Source: CAVTLG01 sp963802635 (GTDB lineage Bacteria > Chloroflexota > Ktedonobacteria > Ktedonobacterales > Ktedonobacteraceae). From it: a stretch of DNA of 64,000 nt. Positions 9,135 to 18,476 of the stretch are shown here, one piece after another. Within the stretch, counting starts at the first letter, position 1. Each line of letters opens with the position of its first letter. The notes under the pieces are model-generated. The model was given only the letters and a program-made list of their open reading frames with translations. It was not told the DNA's origin and did not search any database. A program made the translations under genes and the position numbers. The stretch is taken from assembly GCA_963802635.1 (NCBI GenBank), contig CAWDJJ010000002.1, forward strand, positions 620,001 to 684,000, read 5' to 3'.

Positions 9135-9262
9135 GCATTCAGAAACGCCACTCTCGTCCCTCTTGGGCTGTCAGAAACGAAGCTGACGCTTCTAGCCTTC
9201 GGCTCGTCTGACAGAGAGGAGGTTGCTAGAACTGTGCTGCGGCACATTTCTCATCTGAATGC
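9135..9262. repeat. Interspersed palindromic repeat, copy B
   Basis: Ends GCATTCAGA and TCTGAATGC are perfect inverted repeats. Inside, CTGTCAGA (9168-9175) pairs with TCTGACAG (9207-9214), and a GAAGC-tgac-GCTTC hairpin follows. It matches copy A at 1985-2178 apart from that copy's extra block. It lies between convergent genes and could also act as a transcription stop. Confidence 0.7.
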
Positions 9263-9288
9263 AAAGCAATATCACCTGAAGCGTGACA

Positions 9289-10914
9289 CTACTCGCTACT
9301 GCACTGTTTCGTGTTCGTGTTACATTGCAGCGTGGCATGCTGAAAGCGCTGCAGCAGCGTCGCATTATTACTCACCGTGGGTTCACCGGTCGGGAACCCG
9401 AACTTCCCCAGTGCGCCATGTTTGTCAAAGTAATTCATAATCATACCTGAAATACTATAGCCGGTAAATACGTAATAGCGTCCATTGTTGCCCCATTGGA
9501 TAGTATAGTTCTCTTTGTCATCCGCGAAGTAATTCCAATCACTATCATAAGGGATCGCGCTCACAGCGTCCGTAATGCGCGGTGAAACCCAGGTAAAAGT
9601 ACTGAAGCCCCAATTCATCAGGTCGCGCATATCCGTCCACCAATTATCGGTATGCATGACTACGCCGATTAAGTGATGTTGGTTGCGTACGCACGAGATG
9701 ACCTGGATAAAATCCGCTGCCCCATCCCAGCCAGTCTTCCCGGCATTGACGCCAGGATACCACCAGAAAAACTGATCGTCGTTGATAAAGGTATGTGCTG
9801 CGTGACCGGCTGTCTGCGGGATTTGATACTCTCTGGTACTCGTGATCTGCTGAATTAACGGGATCGCGAAAACCGTTGCCGCCAGCACAACCAGGTCGTG
9901 GGCGCTAGAATAATGTTCCGTATCCAGTAAGCCATGAGGATTGACATAATGCGTATCATCTAGCCCGAGTTGAGTTGCGCGCTGATTCATCTTTACCACA
10001 AATGCCTGTTGGCTGCCAGCGAGTGCGTCGGCGATCACAACCGCTGCATCATTGCCCGATGGCAAGAGCAGCCCGTACAGCAATTGGCGCAATGTATAAG
10101 TCTCGCCATTCTTGATGCCCATCAATGAACTGTCCGCCGTAAGCTGATTGAGATCATCGGACATTGCGGCATTGACAGTGATGTTCTGGTTGAGATTGCC
10201 CATTTTCACTGCCAGTAGGGCCGTCATCAGCTTCGTTGTGCTAAGCATAGGCAGGTGCATAAACGGATTATAAGCGTAGAGCGTTGCCCCAGTATCCGCA
10301 TTGAGCAGATACGCCGAAGTAGCCAGGACCGGTGGGGCAGGATGACCATTATTGGGCGGCGTGAGGACCAGTTTATGCGCATCTGCTGCCTGCATGCCAC
10401 TACTGGACACTTGGTTGGGGATAACCAGCAGCGTAGAGGATGACGTATGGGACATGATGCTGGAGATCAGTGACACACAGACGAGGAAGAGCAGCAACGC
10501 GCAGGCCGCAACGATGAAACTGCGACGATGGCGTTGCAATAGGAAAATAATGGGTGGTGGCTGATACTGCCGTCGTCTGCGTGCTCGGTAGCGTGCAACT
10601 GGCAGTGGTTGATAGACAGTTGAGCGTCGACGCAGAGCAACCATAATTTTATGAGCAGGCGGCGCGGACCTCTCCTCCTGCTCTTCGTCCTCATCCTGCC
10701 GCTCATCCTCAGGACGTCGCGTCGGTGCGCCAGAGGCATGCCGAGCCGCCCCGTGCTCAGCCGAAAAACGCCTCATTTCCTGGTGTAACGAAGCGCGCCT
10801 TATTCTTGGGATCTCAGGATGCTCATCACTATGAAAATCCGCGTCCTGACGGCGGTGTGGTACGCGAGAGACACCTGACGATGGTTCATCATCTTGTGAT
10901 GGGGTTCTGGGCAT
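9289..10914 (-). CDS. D-alanyl-D-alanine carboxypeptidase (peptidase S11), membrane-anchored
   Basis: 541 residues. A polar Arg-rich cytoplasmic N-terminus of about 120 residues is followed by one membrane anchor (FIVAACALLLFLVCVSLISS). The extracytoplasmic S11 domain has all three active-site motifs: STTK near residue 224 (nucleophile Ser and general-base Lys), SGN near 286 and KTG near 393. The family trims the terminal D-Ala from peptidoglycan stem peptides. A C-terminal extension of about 100 residues follows the catalytic domain. The long disordered N-terminus is unusual for this family. It is a single gene, convergent with the oxidoreductase. Confidence 0.9.
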   Translation of the reverse strand: MPRTPSQDDEPSSGVSRVPHRRQDADFHSDEHPEIPRIRRASLHQEMRRFSAEHGAARHASGAPTRRPEDERQDEDEEQEERSAPPAHKIMVALRRRSTVYQPLPVARYRARRRRQYQPPPIIFLLQRHRRSFIVAACALLLFLVCVSLISSIMSHTSSSTLLVIPNQVSSSGMQAADAHKLVLTPPNNGHPAPPVLATSAYLLNADTGATLYAYNPFMHLPMLSTTKLMTALLAVKMGNLNQNITVNAAMSDDLNQLTADSSLMGIKNGETYTLRQLLYGLLLPSGNDAAVVIADALAGSQQAFVVKMNQRATQLGLDDTHYVNPHGLLDTEHYSSAHDLVVLAATVFAIPLIQQITSTREYQIPQTAGHAAHTFINDDQFFWWYPGVNAGKTGWDGAADFIQVISCVRNQHHLIGVVMHTDNWWTDMRDLMNWGFSTFTWVSPRITDAVSAIPYDSDWNYFADDKENYTIQWGNNGRYYVFTGYSISGMIMNYFDKHGALGKFGFPTGEPTVSNNATLLQRFQHATLQCNTNTKQCSSE

Positions 10915-11325
10915 ACGCCGGTCTTCTCCATTCTCTAAATAGCAACGGACATCGAGCGGACAATATGTGTATCGTGGGCTTTTCCTTCTCTATACTACTT
11001 ATCTTACTCAGCATTTCTTATTATCGTCAACTTCATAAGCGTGGTTAGCCAGAGCTTTGCAAGAGTCATAAGTTTTCAATTTTTTTACAATTCTTTGAAG
11101 CTTTCCTGACCACTTTATGCTAGAGTTCCAATAGATAAAAGTAATAGTAAAAGCCTGCACTTGTGTAGTATATCTAGCGCGTGAAATAGCACTTAATTGA
11201 CGTTTTTCCATGAAAAATAGGTAAAAATTCTCTATGTCCCTGAAATATAGGGGCTAGCGGTTCGTTTTTTCATAAGTGGTCATGCATATAAAAGTATTTT
11301 ACTGTATCATAAGGAGGTTATCACT
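10915..11325. other. AT-rich intergenic region
   Basis: About 410 bases between divergent genes with no supported coding frame. It must hold promoters for the carboxypeptidase (leftward) and the lipoprotein/efflux operon (rightward). No dyad stood out. Confidence 0.5.
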
Positions 11326-12105
11326 GTGGCTATCCATCGCTTATCCAGGCATGCTGGAATGAGTATGCTCTTTTGCAGTCTGTGTGCCCTCTTCATTATT
11401 AGTTGTGGGAGTGCGCAAGCGTCCACAGCCAGCTCAGGTGCATCAGCTACCGCAACAGCCACTGCCTGCGCCAGCTTCCGTTTCCAGACGGCAACAGGCA
11501 CCATCCAGAGCATTAGTGGGGACACACTGAGTGTCAAAACCAGGAAAGGGAATATTACTCAGGTCACATACTCAAGCAATACGCGCTTCACCCGTGAGCA
11601 GACTCTCGCCGCAAGCAGTTTGAAAGAAGGCACAACCGCTCAGATCAGAGTCAAGCAAAACGCAGATAGCACGTACACAGCCATGAGCATTCTCTTAACC
11701 AATGGTACGACTGGTAGCGCATTTGCGAATGGCACTGGTGCAACCGGCACTGCGGTCGCTGGTGGCTTCGGGCGAGGACAAAATTCCCCTTGCGCCAGCG
11801 CTCTGCGCGGGACAAATCGCGGATTTGGCAATGCAACGAGTGGTACAACCGCTACTACTCGTGCCATCACCGGCACTATTGGGCAAGTCAGTAGCAGTTC
11901 ACTTTCTATCACAGATACGCAAGGCAACGACTATTCAGTCACACTTGGACAAACAACCCAGATCATCCAGATCAATTCAGTGACAGCAAGCGCCCTGCAA
12001 ACCGGCCAGAATGTGGCGGCCAGCGGCACTAAAGGGAGTAATGGCACGATTGCTGCCCGTACTATAGCTATCTTATTGGTTGGTAGTACCAGTAGTGCAG
12101 GATAG
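11326..12105 (+). CDS. Secreted lipoprotein with two DUF5666-like repeats
   Basis: 259 residues starting at a GTG behind AAGGAGG. The signal peptide ends in a lipobox (FIISC-GS), so the mature protein should be lipid-anchored. Two similar beta-rich modules follow (about residues 60-120 and 180-255), each of the form TGTI-x-x-x-S...LSVK/SITD...T-x-I, which fits the DUF5666 pattern. A Gly/Thr/Ala-rich linker separates them. It lies first in an apparent operon with the MacA/MacB-like efflux genes, 68 bases ahead of the adaptor. Function unknown; a role at the cell surface with the pump is an inference. Confidence 0.72.
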   Translation: MAIHRLSRHAGMSMLFCSLCALFIISCGSAQASTASSGASATATATACASFRFQTATGTIQSISGDTLSVKTRKGNITQVTYSSNTRFTREQTLAASSLKEGTTAQIRVKQNADSTYTAMSILLTNGTTGSAFANGTGATGTAVAGGFGRGQNSPCASALRGTNRGFGNATSGTTATTRAITGTIGQVSSSSLSITDTQGNDYSVTLGQTTQIIQINSVTASALQTGQNVAASGTKGSNGTIAARTIAILLVGSTSSAG

Positions 12106-12173
12106 GGCGTATATATCTTTGCAGTTTATTATTTTTAGATTCAGAACAGATTTAAGAAATATAAAGGATAATA

Positions 12174-13886
12174 ATGAGCGACGATGGAAATATGACCATT
12201 CAATCCCTGGTGGATGAAGATACACTAAAGTGGGATGCAATAGAGGATATCCCTGCTGCGTCTAAGTATCGGCAACGGCCATGGGTGACTATCCTGCTGG
12301 TTGTGCTTGTGCTCTTACTCCTGGCTGGTGGTGGTTATTGGATCTGGCTGTTACGTCGACCGCAGCCCGTACAATATACGCAAACAGCGATTACCACCGG
12401 CAACATGAGCACGAAAGTTTCCGCCACTGGCCCGATCAGCGCCGGGGCAGAGTACGCGATGAACTTCGCTACCAGTGGCACAGTCAGTGAGATTGATGTC
12501 ACCACGGGCCAAAAGGTCAAAGAGGGACAGGCACTGGCAAAATTGACCGTGAATACCACATCACTGACCGATGCGCTCAACCAGGCTCAATTGGCCGTCA
12601 ATAGTGCACAGACCAGCGTCAACACAGCCAATACTGCCCTTTCCAACGCACAGACCAACGCAGCCAATCAGGAATCTGAGAACGCGGCAGCGCTGGCCGT
12701 CGCGCAGGACACCAAAACGGCTGATCTTAATGCCTGTAGCGCTCCCACGACCACTTCGACTTCCACTTCGACTTCCAAATCTACGCCCACTCCCACGCCC
12801 ACTCCAAATCCCACGGTTACTGCCAATTGTACACAGTCCGCGCAAGATAAGTTCAATCAGACACAGACACAGCTCACGGCGAGCAACACCAGCGCACAGC
12901 AAAGCATGACATCGGCACAAAACCAAGTCAACGCAGCGTCGAATACGCTGGCTACGGCTCAGGCCCAGGAACAAACCGCGCAGGATAATCTGAATACTGC
13001 TACTCAGGAAGGGGTTCTGGTCGCACCCGCCGATGCTACCGTGGCCGAGATCAATGGTGCCGTCGGCCAAAGCATAGGCTCCAGCGGCTCCAGTTCCTCT
13101 GGCAGTAGCTCCAGTGGAAGTGGTTCTAGTTCTAGTTCTGGTTCTACAGCAAGTACAGGCAGCAGTTCTAGCGGGTCTAGTTCTTCCTCATTCATGATCT
13201 TGACCAATGACAATAGCCTGACGATTACCGCACAAGTCAACGAAGCTGACATTGCCAATGTGCAGGTTGGACAACCAGCCCAGTTCACGCTGGCCCCTTA
13301 TCCATCCAGCACTTTCCAGGCTACCGTCTCCAGCATTCAGACGCTCGGAGTGACTTCCTCCAACGTTGTCACCTATGCTGTTATTCTCACCGTTGATCAA
13401 CACAGTATTGCTAGCGGCCAGCAGGTCTACCCAGGCATGACGGCGACGATCAATATTACGACAGCCCAGCGCATCGGAGCCTTGCTCATCCCAGCGGCAG
13501 CACTCACCTATCCCACAACAGCACTCCAGAACAACGAGATTAGCCGTAGCGCTTATACCGCGTTGTTACGTCAGGCAGGGGGTAGCACCGGAACAAGCAC
13601 AACCACAAGCACAACCAGTAGTAGTAGTAGCAAAGTCGTGCTACAATTGAAAAACGGCAAGCTGGTGCCAACACTGATTACCATTGGGCTAGACAATGGG
13701 ACAGATGCTGAAGTGCTCTCTGGGCTGCAGGCGGGTGATGAAGTTGTTGTCGGTCAGACAGGTGGAAAAACGTTGTCAACATCAACAACGGGCACTGGTA
13801 CTAGAGCTGGTACGGGCACCTTTGGCGGTGGTGGCGGCTTCGGCGGCGGCACCGGCACGGGTCGTGGCACCGGCACAGGAGGCTGA
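12174..13886 (+). CDS. MacA/HlyD-type periplasmic adaptor (membrane fusion) protein
   Basis: 570 residues behind AAAGGA. A single membrane anchor near residues 38-60 is followed by the split lipoyl-type domain (TGPISAGAEYAMNFATSGTVSEIDVTTGQKVKEGQALAKL and, later, GVLVAPADATVAEINGAVGQ), with a coiled-coil hairpin between. The beta-barrel domain (ITAQVNEADIANVQVGQPAQFTL) and a membrane-proximal domain follow. Oddities are a Thr/Pro tract in the hairpin, about 40 Ser/Gly residues at the lipoyl/barrel joint, and a Gly-rich C-terminus. In MacAB-like pumps such proteins link an ABC permease to the outside. It ends five bases before the ATPase gene. Confidence 0.87.
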   Translation: MSDDGNMTIQSLVDEDTLKWDAIEDIPAASKYRQRPWVTILLVVLVLLLLAGGGYWIWLLRRPQPVQYTQTAITTGNMSTKVSATGPISAGAEYAMNFATSGTVSEIDVTTGQKVKEGQALAKLTVNTTSLTDALNQAQLAVNSAQTSVNTANTALSNAQTNAANQESENAAALAVAQDTKTADLNACSAPTTTSTSTSTSKSTPTPTPTPNPTVTANCTQSAQDKFNQTQTQLTASNTSAQQSMTSAQNQVNAASNTLATAQAQEQTAQDNLNTATQEGVLVAPADATVAEINGAVGQSIGSSGSSSSGSSSSGSGSSSSSGSTASTGSSSSGSSSSSFMILTNDNSLTITAQVNEADIANVQVGQPAQFTLAPYPSSTFQATVSSIQTLGVTSSNVVTYAVILTVDQHSIASGQQVYPGMTATINITTAQRIGALLIPAAALTYPTTALQNNEISRSAYTALLRQAGGSTGTSTTTSTTSSSSSKVVLQLKNGKLVPTLITIGLDNGTDAEVLSGLQAGDEVVVGQTGGKTLSTSTTGTGTRAGTGTFGGGGGFGGGTGTGRGTGTGG

Positions 13887-13891
13887 TACTG

Positions 13892-14734
13892 ATGGGACGA
13901 GACTTGCAAGTGGGCAGCAGTTTTGCTGCCCCTCCGATCATTCGCTTGCAGAAGCTGACCAAGCAATATCGCATGGGACGCACGATAGTCCTGGCCTTAC
14001 GCAGTGTTGACCTGCGCATTCATCGCGGTGAGATGGTTGCCATTATGGGACCTTCAGGGTCGGGGAAATCAACGATGATGAATATTCTCGGCTGTCTGGA
14101 TCGTCCGACCTCGGGGGGGTATGCGCTTGATGGCGTACCGGTCAGTCAAATGAACAAAAGTGAACTGGCTGACATACGCAATCAGAAGATAGGCTTTGTC
14201 TTTCAGAGCTTCAACTTGCTCTCGTGGATGACGGCCTTCTCCAATGTCGAGTTGCCGCTTGTCTATGCGGGCATGCCAACAGAAATGCGGCAAAAGCGCG
14301 CAGCCTGGGCCCTGGGGCTGGTTGGTCTGGGTACACGCATGCAGCATCGACCGCTGGAGATGTCTGGTGGACAGCAACAGCGTGTGGCTATTGCGCGCGC
14401 ATTGGTGACTTCACCGGCTTTGATCCTGGCAGATGAGCCAACGGGAAACCTGGATTCGCATACCAGCATAGAGATTATGGCGATTATGCAGAAGCTCAAC
14501 GAGCGCGGCATGACCATCGTTCTGGTCACGCACGAACATGACATTGCTGACTACTGCAAACGCGTCGTGGTGTTACGTGATGGTGTCGTCAAGGAAGATC
14601 GTCTCAACGTGGCTCCGCTGATCGCACAGGAGCAATTGACTAGCCAGAGCCTGTCAGAAAACAAGCAGCTATCAGAGAGTAAGCAGGCGCAGTTGAGCAG
14701 CCAGTCAGAAGGTAAACAGGTGGCGCATGAGTAA
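13892..14734 (+). CDS. ABC transporter ATP-binding protein, MacB/LolD type
   Basis: 280 residues. Walker A GPSGSGKST near residue 55, Q-loop FVFQSFNLLSW, signature MSGGQQQRVAIARAL and Walker B ILADEPTGNLDS are all intact. The closest family is the LolD/MacB ATPases that work with FtsX-like permeases. The C-terminal 50 residues are Gln/Ser-rich with repeated SESKQ/SENKQ units, an unusual tail. Its last eight bases overlap the permease gene, so the two are co-translated. Confidence 0.93.
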   Translation: MGRDLQVGSSFAAPPIIRLQKLTKQYRMGRTIVLALRSVDLRIHRGEMVAIMGPSGSGKSTMMNILGCLDRPTSGGYALDGVPVSQMNKSELADIRNQKIGFVFQSFNLLSWMTAFSNVELPLVYAGMPTEMRQKRAAWALGLVGLGTRMQHRPLEMSGGQQQRVAIARALVTSPALILADEPTGNLDSHTSIEIMAIMQKLNERGMTIVLVTHEHDIADYCKRVVVLRDGVVKEDRLNVAPLIAQEQLTSQSLSENKQLSESKQAQLSSQSEGKQVAHE

Positions 14735-16001
14735 GAACTATCGGACCAGGCAAATCAAACGCCGACGAGGACTCCTTGCCATCTACCAGAGTTGCAAGAG
14801 CGCGCTAGAAGCGGTACGTGCCAATAAGCTGCGTTCGCTGCTCACATCGTTGGGCATTATCATCGGTGTCGCAGCCGTCATCGTCATGATCTCAACCAGT
14901 GAAAGCAATGCCGCTGCCATCAATGGCCGCCTTTCCGCCCTCAATCCAAACGAACTGGTCGTGCGAGCTGGCAGTACAAGCGTGGGAGGCGTCAGAGGAG
15001 GCAGTGGTACAGCAACATCCCTTACGCAGGCCAACGCCGACGCCATAGCGGCACAGGTTCCCCATATCTCGGCTATCAGTCCTATTGTGAATGTCAGTGG
15101 ACAGGTCATCTTCCAGTCACAAAACTGGAGTACCTCTATCCAGGGAGTCTACCCCGCGTACCAGCAACTAGGCAGTTGGCAGATGCAAGAAGGCAGTTTT
15201 ATCGCTGATAGCGACGAGCAAAGTGCGTCAGCCGTCGCTGTCATTGGGCAAACGGTGGAAGATAATCTGTTCACCCCGGCTGGAGTTGATCCGCTTGGGC
15301 AGCAAATTCGCATTCGCAATGTGCCATTCACCATTGTGGGCGTGCTTGCCGCCAAAGGGGCCAGCGCTTCATCCTTCAGTGACCCGGACGACGTCGTCTA
15401 CGTTCCCTTTAGCACAGCGCAGGAGCGCCTGACAGGCACTTCTTCGGTCAATTCTATCGACATACTGGCGGATAATAGCGCGAATCTCAACAGCGTGCAG
15501 GCAGCGACGGAGCAGTTACTCGAACAACTGCATGGCATCACCAACCCTGCCGAGGACGATTTCACGATCCAGAATCAGGCCCAGATTCTGCAGACTGCGC
15601 AGGCTACATCTCAGTCTCTCACGCTGTTATTAATCAGTGTGGCTGCGATCTCTCTGCTTGTCGGAGGCATCGGCATTATGAATATTATGCTGGTCTCCGT
15701 GACCGAGCGAACACGAGAAATTGGCATTCGCATGGCAATCGGGGCGCGCCCCAGCGATGTGATGACGCAGTTTCTGATAGAAGCGCTCATGCTGAGCGTC
15801 TTAGGTGGACTGGTCGGGGTCCTGCTGGGAACAGCAGGCGCATATGTTGATGCGACCGTCACGAGCAGTCTCTTTGTGTTAGATCCCCTTTCTGTGCTGA
15901 TTGCCTTCGGGTTTGCTGCTGCAGTGGGGGCTGTCTTTGGTTTCTATCCGGCACAGCGCGCCGCGCGACTCGATCCCATCGTAGCTTTGCGCGTCGAATA
16001 G
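14727..16001 (+). CDS. ABC transporter permease, MacB/FtsX family
   Basis: 424 residues. It has the MacB layout: one helix near the N-terminus (SLLTSLGIIIGVAAVIVMIS), a large extracytoplasmic MacB_PCD domain (about residues 60-280), then three helices containing GGIGIMNIMLVSVTERTREIG, the FtsX-family coupling segment. With the adaptor and ATPase it should form a tripartite exporter for peptides, lipids or drugs; the substrate is unknown. Starts within the end of the ATPase gene. Confidence 0.92.
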   Translation: MSKNYRTRQIKRRRGLLAIYQSCKSALEAVRANKLRSLLTSLGIIIGVAAVIVMISTSESNAAAINGRLSALNPNELVVRAGSTSVGGVRGGSGTATSLTQANADAIAAQVPHISAISPIVNVSGQVIFQSQNWSTSIQGVYPAYQQLGSWQMQEGSFIADSDEQSASAVAVIGQTVEDNLFTPAGVDPLGQQIRIRNVPFTIVGVLAAKGASASSFSDPDDVVYVPFSTAQERLTGTSSVNSIDILADNSANLNSVQAATEQLLEQLHGITNPAEDDFTIQNQAQILQTAQATSQSLTLLLISVAAISLLVGGIGIMNIMLVSVTERTREIGIRMAIGARPSDVMTQFLIEALMLSVLGGLVGVLLGTAGAYVDATVTSSLFVLDPLSVLIAFGFAAAVGAVFGFYPAQRAARLDPIVALRVE

Positions 16002-16085
16002 GGGGTTCTTTTGCGGGTTCACACCATCAGCAACGATTGGTGCGGACACGCAAAAGAGAGCTTCCAGAATATAGGATACATAGTT

Positions 16086-16502
16086 ATGTATATGGCGCAG
16101 GATTATATACCTATGGTAGCATCAGGGGAACTCTCTGACAGCTTTTTAATAGAACAGACGTTGGCAGGCCATGAGGAAGCATTTGAGTGCCTCGTCCAGC
16201 GCTACCAGGCTTCTTTATACAATTTCATTGGCCGCTGTTTGAAAGATTATGAACAAGCACGGGATGTATTACAATTCGTTTTTCTGCAATTACATGTTTC
16301 TCTGCCCAAGCTGCATATGAATCTGACAAGCGTACGCACGAAGGTCCCGCTGAAAGCATGGCTTTTCCAGGTAGCCTGGAACCGCTGTATGGATGAATTA
16401 CGCAAGCAGCGCCCTCTGCTCTTTTCCGAGCTGGCTTCGTTCGAGGAGGACGAGGAAACTCTCATTGATCAATGGAATTCCCGACCGGGGACCACAGCCT
16501 GA
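16086..16502 (+). CDS. ECF-type sigma factor, region 2 part (frameshifted)
   Basis: The ATG of MYMAQDYIP follows AGGATACATAG. Residues 20-110 match sigma region 2 (GHEEAFECLVQRYQASLYNFIGRCLKDYEQARDVLQFVFLQ), which binds core polymerase and the -10 element. The frame then stops early. The missing region 4 is encoded in the +1 frame immediately after (to 16734). Joining at TCC-CGA, skipping the C at 16482, gives an unbroken protein. It follows the permease by 84 bases and may be the last gene of the efflux operon. Confidence 0.75.
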   Translation: MYMAQDYIPMVASGELSDSFLIEQTLAGHEEAFECLVQRYQASLYNFIGRCLKDYEQARDVLQFVFLQLHVSLPKLHMNLTSVRTKVPLKAWLFQVAWNRCMDELRKQRPLLFSELASFEEDEETLIDQWNSRPGTTA

Positions 16503-16734
16503 CGAGGAAGCGGAGCGCCACGATCTGCAATGCACCCTCTACCAGGCGATCCAAACCTTGCCGCCCAAGTTCCGCGCGGTGGTCTTCTTACGCTACACCA
16601 GAGAATTGAGTTTTGTTGAGATCGGGCGTATCCTGGACATGCCTGAGAATACTGCCAAGACCTATTTTCAGCGCGCACGACCACTTTTGCGTACAGTGCT
16701 GGCACCAGATATACGCTCAGTTATCGCTCCATAA
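16483..16734 (+). pseudogene. ECF sigma factor, region 4 part in +1 frame
   Basis: This stretch reads DRGPQPDEEAERHDLQ and then a clear sigma region 4 (LPPKFRAVVFLRYTRELSFVEIGRILDMPENTAKTYFQRARPLL) with its helix-turn-helix for the -35 box. It has no start codon or ribosome site of its own, so it is the downstream part of the gene beginning at 16086. Whether the shift is a mutation, an assembly error or programmed cannot be told here. Confidence 0.72.
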
Positions 16735-16960
16735 GACCGCAGATATCCCCCCACCGTTTTGTGTATGAGCGAGCACGTTAGTCATCTGTGTCTGCATCCT
16801 CGGAATCACGACAGCTAATCATGCGAACTACTATCCACTTGACGGCTGAGAGCGCTACATGCTACCCTGCTGACATTATGTAGCTTCCTCCTGAGCAGCG
16901 AATCTTGCGTGACAGAGTAGTGACGCGTATGTTTTCCACTGAGAAAGGATTATCCATTAT

Positions 16961-18127
16961 ATGAACCTCGCCGAAATAAAAAAGCTGGTGGAGGATGGGA
17001 AGATTGAGTATGTCAAATGCGGGTTGCCTGATATTGATGGCGTATTTCGTGGCAAGCGGATTGCTGCAGACTTCTTCCTCGCCGGGTTGGCGGATGGCTT
17101 CGCGCAATCTGATGTGTTGTTTGGCTGGGATATCGCCGAGAACGTTTTGCCGAATCTCAAAGTGGGCAACGTGGAGCTTGGCTTAGGTGACTTTGTAATG
17201 GAACCTGATCTCTCAACATTTGCCCTGGAACCCTGGGAGGATCGTGTGGCCTCCTGTGTCTGTAACTTGCGCACGGAACATGGTGATCCCGTCGTTATTG
17301 CTCCCCGTTATGTACTGAGCAAACTGGTTGAGCGTGCACGCTCACTGGGCTACGCAGCTCAGGCCGCTGCTGAACTGGAGATGCGCTTCTTCCGCGAGGA
17401 TCAGGTATCACTGCGCGAAAAGGACTTCGGACCAACATTAACGCCTCTCAATCCAGGTACGAATTGCTATGTAATCAGCCATGCAAGTGCTGATGAGCAT
17501 CTCATCGGCAATATCGCACGTATGATGCGTAATTATGGCATCATTTTAGAGGGCTATAATCGAGAACACGGTCCCGGCATGTATGAGCTGAATATCCATT
17601 ATACGGATGCGTTGCGTGCTGCCGACCAGACACTGCTGTTTAAAACAGGCGTCAAGGAGATCTGCTTACAAGAGGGCTTTACAGCATCGTTTATGGCGAA
17701 GTGGCATGCTCAGCAAGACGGTAGTAGCGGACATTCACATATGAGCTTGTGGGACCTGCAAAAAGAGCAGAATGCCTTCTGGGATGAGCGAGCAGAGGCA
17801 CACATGTCTCCCACGATGTGCTCTTTTCTGGCCGGTGTTCTGGACAAGTTGCCAGAACTGATGGCCCTTTATGCTCCGGTGATCAATTCCTATAAGCGCT
17901 ATATTGAAGGTACATGGACCCCTCTCAATACGACCTGGGGTATGGATAACCGCACCTGCGCGGTGCGCGTCATCAACAATGGGCAAAATGCGATACGTAT
18001 CGAGAACCGCGTGCCAGGTGCCGATGCCAATTTTCACCTTGTATTTGCCGCGATGCTTGCCAGTGGACTCTACGGTATTCGAGCACAAGCTGACGCTATC
18101 CCCCCAGATACATGGGAATGCCTATAG
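16961..18127 (+). CDS. Glutamine synthetase family protein, C-terminus altered by frameshift
   Basis: Reads 388 residues; without the shift it would be about 460, the family's usual length. The N-terminal beta-Grasp part contains VKCGLPDIDGVFRGKRI. The catalytic part has AELEMRFF, the ATP-site segment SSGHSHMSLWD and the Arg-containing ENRVPGADANFHL. An extra C at 18080 (ATT-CGA instead of ATT-GAG) moves the last 80 residues out of frame. The same extra C occurs in the tail copy at 21205, while the copy at 19561-19910 lacks it. GS-family enzymes join ammonia or an amine to a gamma-carboxyl; the substrate here is unknown. It is the leftmost gene of the cassette with methyltransferase and radical-SAM genes. 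Confidence 0.83.
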   Translation: MNLAEIKKLVEDGKIEYVKCGLPDIDGVFRGKRIAADFFLAGLADGFAQSDVLFGWDIAENVLPNLKVGNVELGLGDFVMEPDLSTFALEPWEDRVASCVCNLRTEHGDPVVIAPRYVLSKLVERARSLGYAAQAAAELEMRFFREDQVSLREKDFGPTLTPLNPGTNCYVISHASADEHLIGNIARMMRNYGIILEGYNREHGPGMYELNIHYTDALRAADQTLLFKTGVKEICLQEGFTASFMAKWHAQQDGSSGHSHMSLWDLQKEQNAFWDERAEAHMSPTMCSFLAGVLDKLPELMALYAPVINSYKRYIEGTWTPLNTTWGMDNRTCAVRVINNGQNAIRIENRVPGADANFHLVFAAMLASGLYGIRAQADAIPPDTWECL

Positions 18128-18347
18128 TACAGACCGCATCGCCCAGGCCAACAGCAGCGGACAGATACACTCTCTGGCTCGCAACCTGACCGAAGCCACA
18201 GATAAGCTGGAGCAGAGCGACATGGCCCGTGAATATCTCGGTACTGACTTCGTTGAGCATTTTGTCACTACACGCCGTTGGGAGGTGCGCGAATTTGAGA
18301 AGGCTGTTACAAACTGGGAGCGTTGCCGCTACCTCGAATTAATTTAG
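18080..18347 (+). pseudogene. Out-of-frame 3' end of the glutamine synthetase gene
   Basis: In the +1 frame this reads EHKLTLSPQIHGNAYS and continues to WERCRYLELI before a stop, the normal GS C-terminus. It is clearly the rest of the gene that starts at 16961. The segment from about 17998 onward is the part repeated in units 2 and 3 of the array. Confidence 0.8.
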
Positions 18348-18387
18348 CGCCTCCCATACCCCATAAAGTACGCCGTTGCCAAATTCC

Positions 18388-18416
18388 TTGACAGTAGCAA
18401 AAAGATAATTTATGGT
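18388..18416 (+). promoter_or_regulatory. Promoter of methyltransferase copy 1
   Basis: TTGACA, 17 bases, TATGGT. The same promoter with near-identical spacer is conserved ahead of all four copies, so each can be transcribed alone. Confidence 0.75.
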
Positions 18417-18476
18417 ATGAGCAGAGCTTCCTATCATAGTAAGGGAAGAGGTCCAAAGAAAGAAAGGATACCTCAG

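Noticed and set aside
12561..13070. Minus-strand frame opposite the adaptor gene
   Set aside because: Low-complexity shadow of the repetitive Thr/Ser codons.
13080..13190. Tandem repeats resembling a microsatellite or CRISPR
   Set aside because: They are Ser/Gly codons inside the adaptor reading frame.
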